Position numbers and translations under genes: made by a program. A stretch of 7,249 nt of DNA from an uncultured Clostridium sp. (GTDB taxonomy: Bacteria; Bacillota; Clostridia; Lachnospirales; Lachnospiraceae), in contig URUZ01000322.1 in the NCBI GenBank assembly GCA_900551225.1, positions 1-7,249 of the forward strand, in the 5' to 3' direction. Position 1 is the stretch's first letter. Every line of letters begins with the position of its first letter. This document shows positions 4,381 to 7,249 of this stretch, piece by piece. The notes beneath the pieces were generated by a model. The model saw only the letters and a list, made by a program, of their open reading frames with translations. It was not told where the DNA came from and made no database searches.

Positions 4381-7249
4381 CAGGGACCTGAAGCTGGAAA
4401 TCGAAGAGTTTGCCAGCCGGATACTGAGATCATATTTTTGTGAAGCGGATGTGGAGCTGCTGATTTCCACGTTTGCCCAGGATATTGTGTGGCTGGGCGC
4501 CGGGCAGAACCAGCGGGCAGAGGGGCGTGAGGCAGTAGCCCAGTGTTTCCGGGCCGGGAAAGATGATCTGGCGCCGTGCCTGATGGACCAGGAGCGGTAT
4601 GTGACCAGTGTACTGGCGGACGGCTGCTATCTCTGCGAGGGCGACAGCTGGATACAGCCAAGGCATGAGACACAGATGTATTTCCGCACCCACCAGCGGA
4701 TTACGTTTATATTCAGACGGGTTGAGGGGCGCCTGGAGACAGCCCACATTCACAACTCCGTGGATTATACGGATATTATGGAGGATGAGCTGTTTCCGGC
4801 CTCTGCGGGGCGGGAGGCGTATCAGAAGCTGGAGGAGACGCTGACCAAGGTGGGCCAGGAGGCGGAGCGCAAGGCCAGGTTCTTAAGCCAGCTGTACAAC
4901 TCCATCCCCTGCGGTATTCTGCAGTTTACCACGGACCCGTCCCACAGCATTGTCAGCATGAATCCTATGGTGTGGAAGTTCTACGGATTTGGCTCTGAGG
5001 AGGAGTACCGCAGCCGGATTCACACGCCCTTGCAGCTGGTGATGGAGAAGGACAGGGCCTGGGCAGAGGAGCTGGTGGACGGGCTGAAGCTGCGGGGCGG
5101 CCCCATCAACTACAGCAGAGAGGGACGCAGGCAGGACGGAACCACGGTGTGGATCAGTGTTATGATGGAGCGGCTGTTCAATGCGGACGGGTTGGAGGTC
5201 ATTCAGGCCATATTTACGGATATCTCAGAGCTGAAACGCCTGATGCAGGTCCAGGAACAGGAGCGTCTGATTGAGAACAGGTCTCTGAGGGCGGCTACCT
5301 GCATCGCCTATCCGCTGATTATCAGCTTTAATTTGACGGACAATACATACAATTGTTTTATAGATGAGCAGACCAATTTACTGGGCGGGCGCACCGGAGA
5401 TTATGACGGGCTTGTCCAGGAGGTGGAGAGAAACCTCTATCCGGCCTACAGGGAGGAATTCATCAGCCGGTTTTCCCGTGACAGGCTGCTGGAGATGTTT
5501 GCGCAGGGGGAGAGGGAGATCTACATGGAGATGCAGGAGCTTGGCATTGACGGCCAGACCCACTGGATCTCGTTCCAGGTGATTTACGTGGACAATCCGG
5601 TGGACAGCGACTGCCTGGCCATTGGCCTGGTAAAGGTCCTGGATAAGCAGAGGGCGGAGAATGCCAGACAGGAACAGCTGCTGCGTGATGCACTGACGTC
5701 CGCCAGGGCGGCCAACAGCGCTAAATCTGATTTCCTCTCCCGCATGAGCCATGATATACGCACGCCCATGAATGCTATTATTGGCATGAGCACCATCGGG
5801 CAGCTGAAGCTGGACGATACGCTGAGAGTACAGGACTGTTTTCACAAGATCGATGCATCCTCCCGCTATCTGCTGTCATTGATCAATGACATACTGGATA
5901 TGTCAAAGATTGAGAGCGGCAAGATGACCATCACCTGCGCCCAGTTTGATATGGCGGAATTTTTCGAAGATCTGGTCTCCATCCTGTACCCACAGGCCAT
6001 GGAGCGGGGCATCGAATTCGAGGGGAGGCAGCTGGGATCTCTGGAACAGTATTATGTGGGGGATGTGCTTCGGGTGAAGCAGATTTTGATGAACCTGTTG
6101 TCCAACTCCTTAAAGTTCACGGAGGCGGGCGGGGAGATCCGGGTGGAGGTCTGGGAGGAGAGCCGCACCAACGGATTTGCTTATGTTTCCTTCCGGGTCA
6201 GCGACACGGGCATCGGCATCTCCGATGAGTTTATGAGTAAGCTGTACCAGCCCTTTGAGCAGGAAAATGCGGAGTGCGCCCGGAATAATGTGGGAAGCGG
6301 CCTGGGATTGTCCATTGTGCGCAATCTGGTTCAGCTGATGAACGGTACTATCAGCGCTGAGAGCGGCAAGGGGAAGGGGACGGCATTTACCGTGACAATT
6401 CCGCTGGGACTGGTGGATGATGACGCACAGGCGGAACAGGAGCGCAAGAGCAGGGAGCTTTTAAAGGGCATTAAGGTCCTGGTGGTGGATGATGATTCCA
6501 TTGTGGGTGAGCAGGCGTGTGCGATGCTGGCGGATATTGGGGCGGTTTCCATTTGGGTGGACTCCGGCGCCAGAGCGGTGAGCGCGGTACAGGACGCCCT
6601 GGACAGGGGGGAGTTCTATGACATTGCTATGATTGACTGGAAGATGCCGGATATGAACGGTGTGGAGACTACCCGGAGAATCCGCAGGCTGGTTGGACCG
6701 GACACAACCATTATCATCATTTCAGCATATGACTGGAGCAGCATTGAGGACGAGGCCAGAGAGGCAGGAGCGGACTGCTTTATCTCCAAACCCCTGTTCC
6801 GCTCCACTATCTGCCGGACATTTACCAATCTGAATGCCATCCAAGCCTCCTGCCGCGCTTGCGAGGCGGCTCCCAAGTGCAGGACACAGGGGCTGGAGGG
6901 AAAGCGGATTCTGCTGGTGGAGGACAATGCGCTCAACAGCGAGATCGCACAGTCCCTTCTGGAAATGCACGGTATGGCCGTGGAAACGGCGGAGAACGGG
7001 GAAATTGCGGTGGAGATGTTCGCCGCATCGGAGCCGGGGTATTATTATGCGGTGCTTATGGATATCCGTATGCCTGTGATGGACGGGCTGGAAGCCACGC
7101 GGCAGATCCGGCGGATGGACCGGGAGGACAGCTCTGCAGTGCCGATTCTGGCCATGACGGCCAATGCCTTTGACGAGGACCGTAAGCAGGCCGGGGAGGC
7201 GGGGATGTCCGGCTATCTGGTCAAGCCCCTGGAGATTAAGGAGCTGTTG
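4373..7249 (+). CDS. Soluble hybrid histidine kinase: NTF2/SnoaL-like, PAS, PAS-like, HisKA, HATPase, REC, REC (3' end outside window)
   Basis: The frame is open for 959 codons from ATG 4373 to the right edge with no stop or frameshift; I read it line by line. Residues about 1-137 look like an NTF2/SnoaL-type cone fold ending in A-H-I-H-N-S (124-129), probably a ligand-sensing module. A PAS domain covers about 170-290 (F-T-D-I-S-E at 281-286) and a divergent PAS-like unit about 304-425, then a signalling helix. HisKA has H460 in S-H-D-I-R-T-P as phosphoacceptor. The ATPase domain shows N574 and N578 (N box), D611-x-G613-x-G615 (G1), P627-F628 (F box), G641-S-G-L-G-L (G2) and G665-K-G-K-G-T (G3), all intact. 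Receiver 1 (about 700-820) has D706/D707, D755, S784 and K806; receiver 2 (about 843 to the edge) has E850/D851, D897, T929 and K951. Both look phosphorylatable. No membrane segment is seen, so it should sense a cytosolic cue. An HPt domain could follow beyond the edge. It is translationally coupled to the c-di-GMP gene and is its likely kinase partner, which is inference. Confidence 0.94.
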   Translation, partial: MNDRDLKLEIEEFASRILRSYFCEADVELLISTFAQDIVWLGAGQNQRAEGREAVAQCFRAGKDDLAPCLMDQERYVTSVLADGCYLCEGDSWIQPRHETQMYFRTHQRITFIFRRVEGRLETAHIHNSVDYTDIMEDELFPASAGREAYQKLEETLTKVGQEAERKARFLSQLYNSIPCGILQFTTDPSHSIVSMNPMVWKFYGFGSEEEYRSRIHTPLQLVMEKDRAWAEELVDGLKLRGGPINYSREGRRQDGTTVWISVMMERLFNADGLEVIQAIFTDISELKRLMQVQEQERLIENRSLRAATCIAYPLIISFNLTDNTYNCFIDEQTNLLGGRTGDYDGLVQEVERNLYPAYREEFISRFSRDRLLEMFAQGEREIYMEMQELGIDGQTHWISFQVIYVDNPVDSDCLAIGLVKVLDKQRAENARQEQLLRDALTSARAANSAKSDFLSRMSHDIRTPMNAIIGMSTIGQLKLDDTLRVQDCFHKIDASSRYLLSLINDILDMSKIESGKMTITCAQFDMAEFFEDLVSILYPQAMERGIEFEGRQLGSLEQYYVGDVLRVKQILMNLLSNSLKFTEAGGEIRVEVWEESRTNGFAYVSFRVSDTGIGISDEFMSKLYQPFEQENAECARNNVGSGLGLSIVRNLVQLMNGTISAESGKGKGTAFTVTIPLGLVDDDAQAEQERKSRELLKGIKVLVVDDDSIVGEQACAMLADIGAVSIWVDSGARAVSAVQDALDRGEFYDIAMIDWKMPDMNGVETTRRIRRLVGPDTTIIIISAYDWSSIEDEAREAGADCFISKPLFRSTICRTFTNLNAIQASCRACEAAPKCRTQGLEGKRILLVEDNALNSEIAQSLLEMHGMAVETAENGEIAVEMFAASEPGYYYAVLMDIRMPVMDGLEATRQIRRMDREDSSAVPILAMTANAFDEDRKQAGEAGMSGYLVKPLEIKELL

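Noticed and set aside
1..7249. CRISPR arrays, tRNA or rRNA genes, insertion sequences, attachment sites
   Set aside because: No regularly spaced direct repeats, RNA-gene signatures, transposase genes or terminal inverted repeats were seen on either strand.

Overview
The window carries the 3' part of an AT-rich gene for an HNH-type nuclease, an intergenic gap of about 180 bp with a strong terminator and a promoter, and then a two-gene signalling operon that runs off the right edge. All genes are on the + strand. The signalling proteins have the multi-domain layouts common in gut Clostridia: a receiver/HD-GYP/PAS/GGDEF/GAF protein, and a soluble hybrid histidine kinase with an NTF2/SnoaL-like N-terminus and two C-terminal receivers. 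With their moderately high GC and AGGAG-type ribosome binding sites, this suggests a Lachnospiraceae member (an Enterocloster / Clostridium clostridioforme-like genome is my guess, made from recollection of the families and not from a search).

Region 1 (1-786) is the C-terminal 261 codons of an HNH endonuclease-like protein. The reading frame is open to the left edge, so the real start lies outside. Its composition is clearly more AT-rich than the rest (hand count 16 G/C of 60 at 181-240, against 36 of 60 at 5101-5160). This fits a laterally acquired accessory gene, perhaps the end of a defence or mobile island.

Region 2 (787-963) holds an intrinsic terminator (850-880), a sigma-A-like promoter (TTGTCT, 17 bp, TATGAT at 882-910), a probable leader of about 45 nt and a GGAG ribosome binding site for the next gene.

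Region 3 (964-7249) is the operon. The first gene (964-4380) encodes a 1138-residue soluble response regulator with both c-di-GMP-degrading (HD-GYP) and c-di-GMP-making (GGDEF) domains, each with intact catalytic motifs, plus PAS and GAF sensory modules. The second gene starts inside the last codons of the first (ATGAATGA, 8-bp overlap), so the two are probably translationally coupled. It encodes a hybrid histidine kinase, open for 959 codons to the right edge and cut within the end of its second receiver. The simplest model is that the kinase senses a cytosolic signal and controls the receiver of the c-di-GMP enzyme, directly or through a relay. No DNA-binding output domain is seen, so the visible output of the pair would be c-di-GMP level. 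Nothing seen is an obviously new class of system; the most interesting points are the dual-activity enzyme and its coupling to a soluble kinase.
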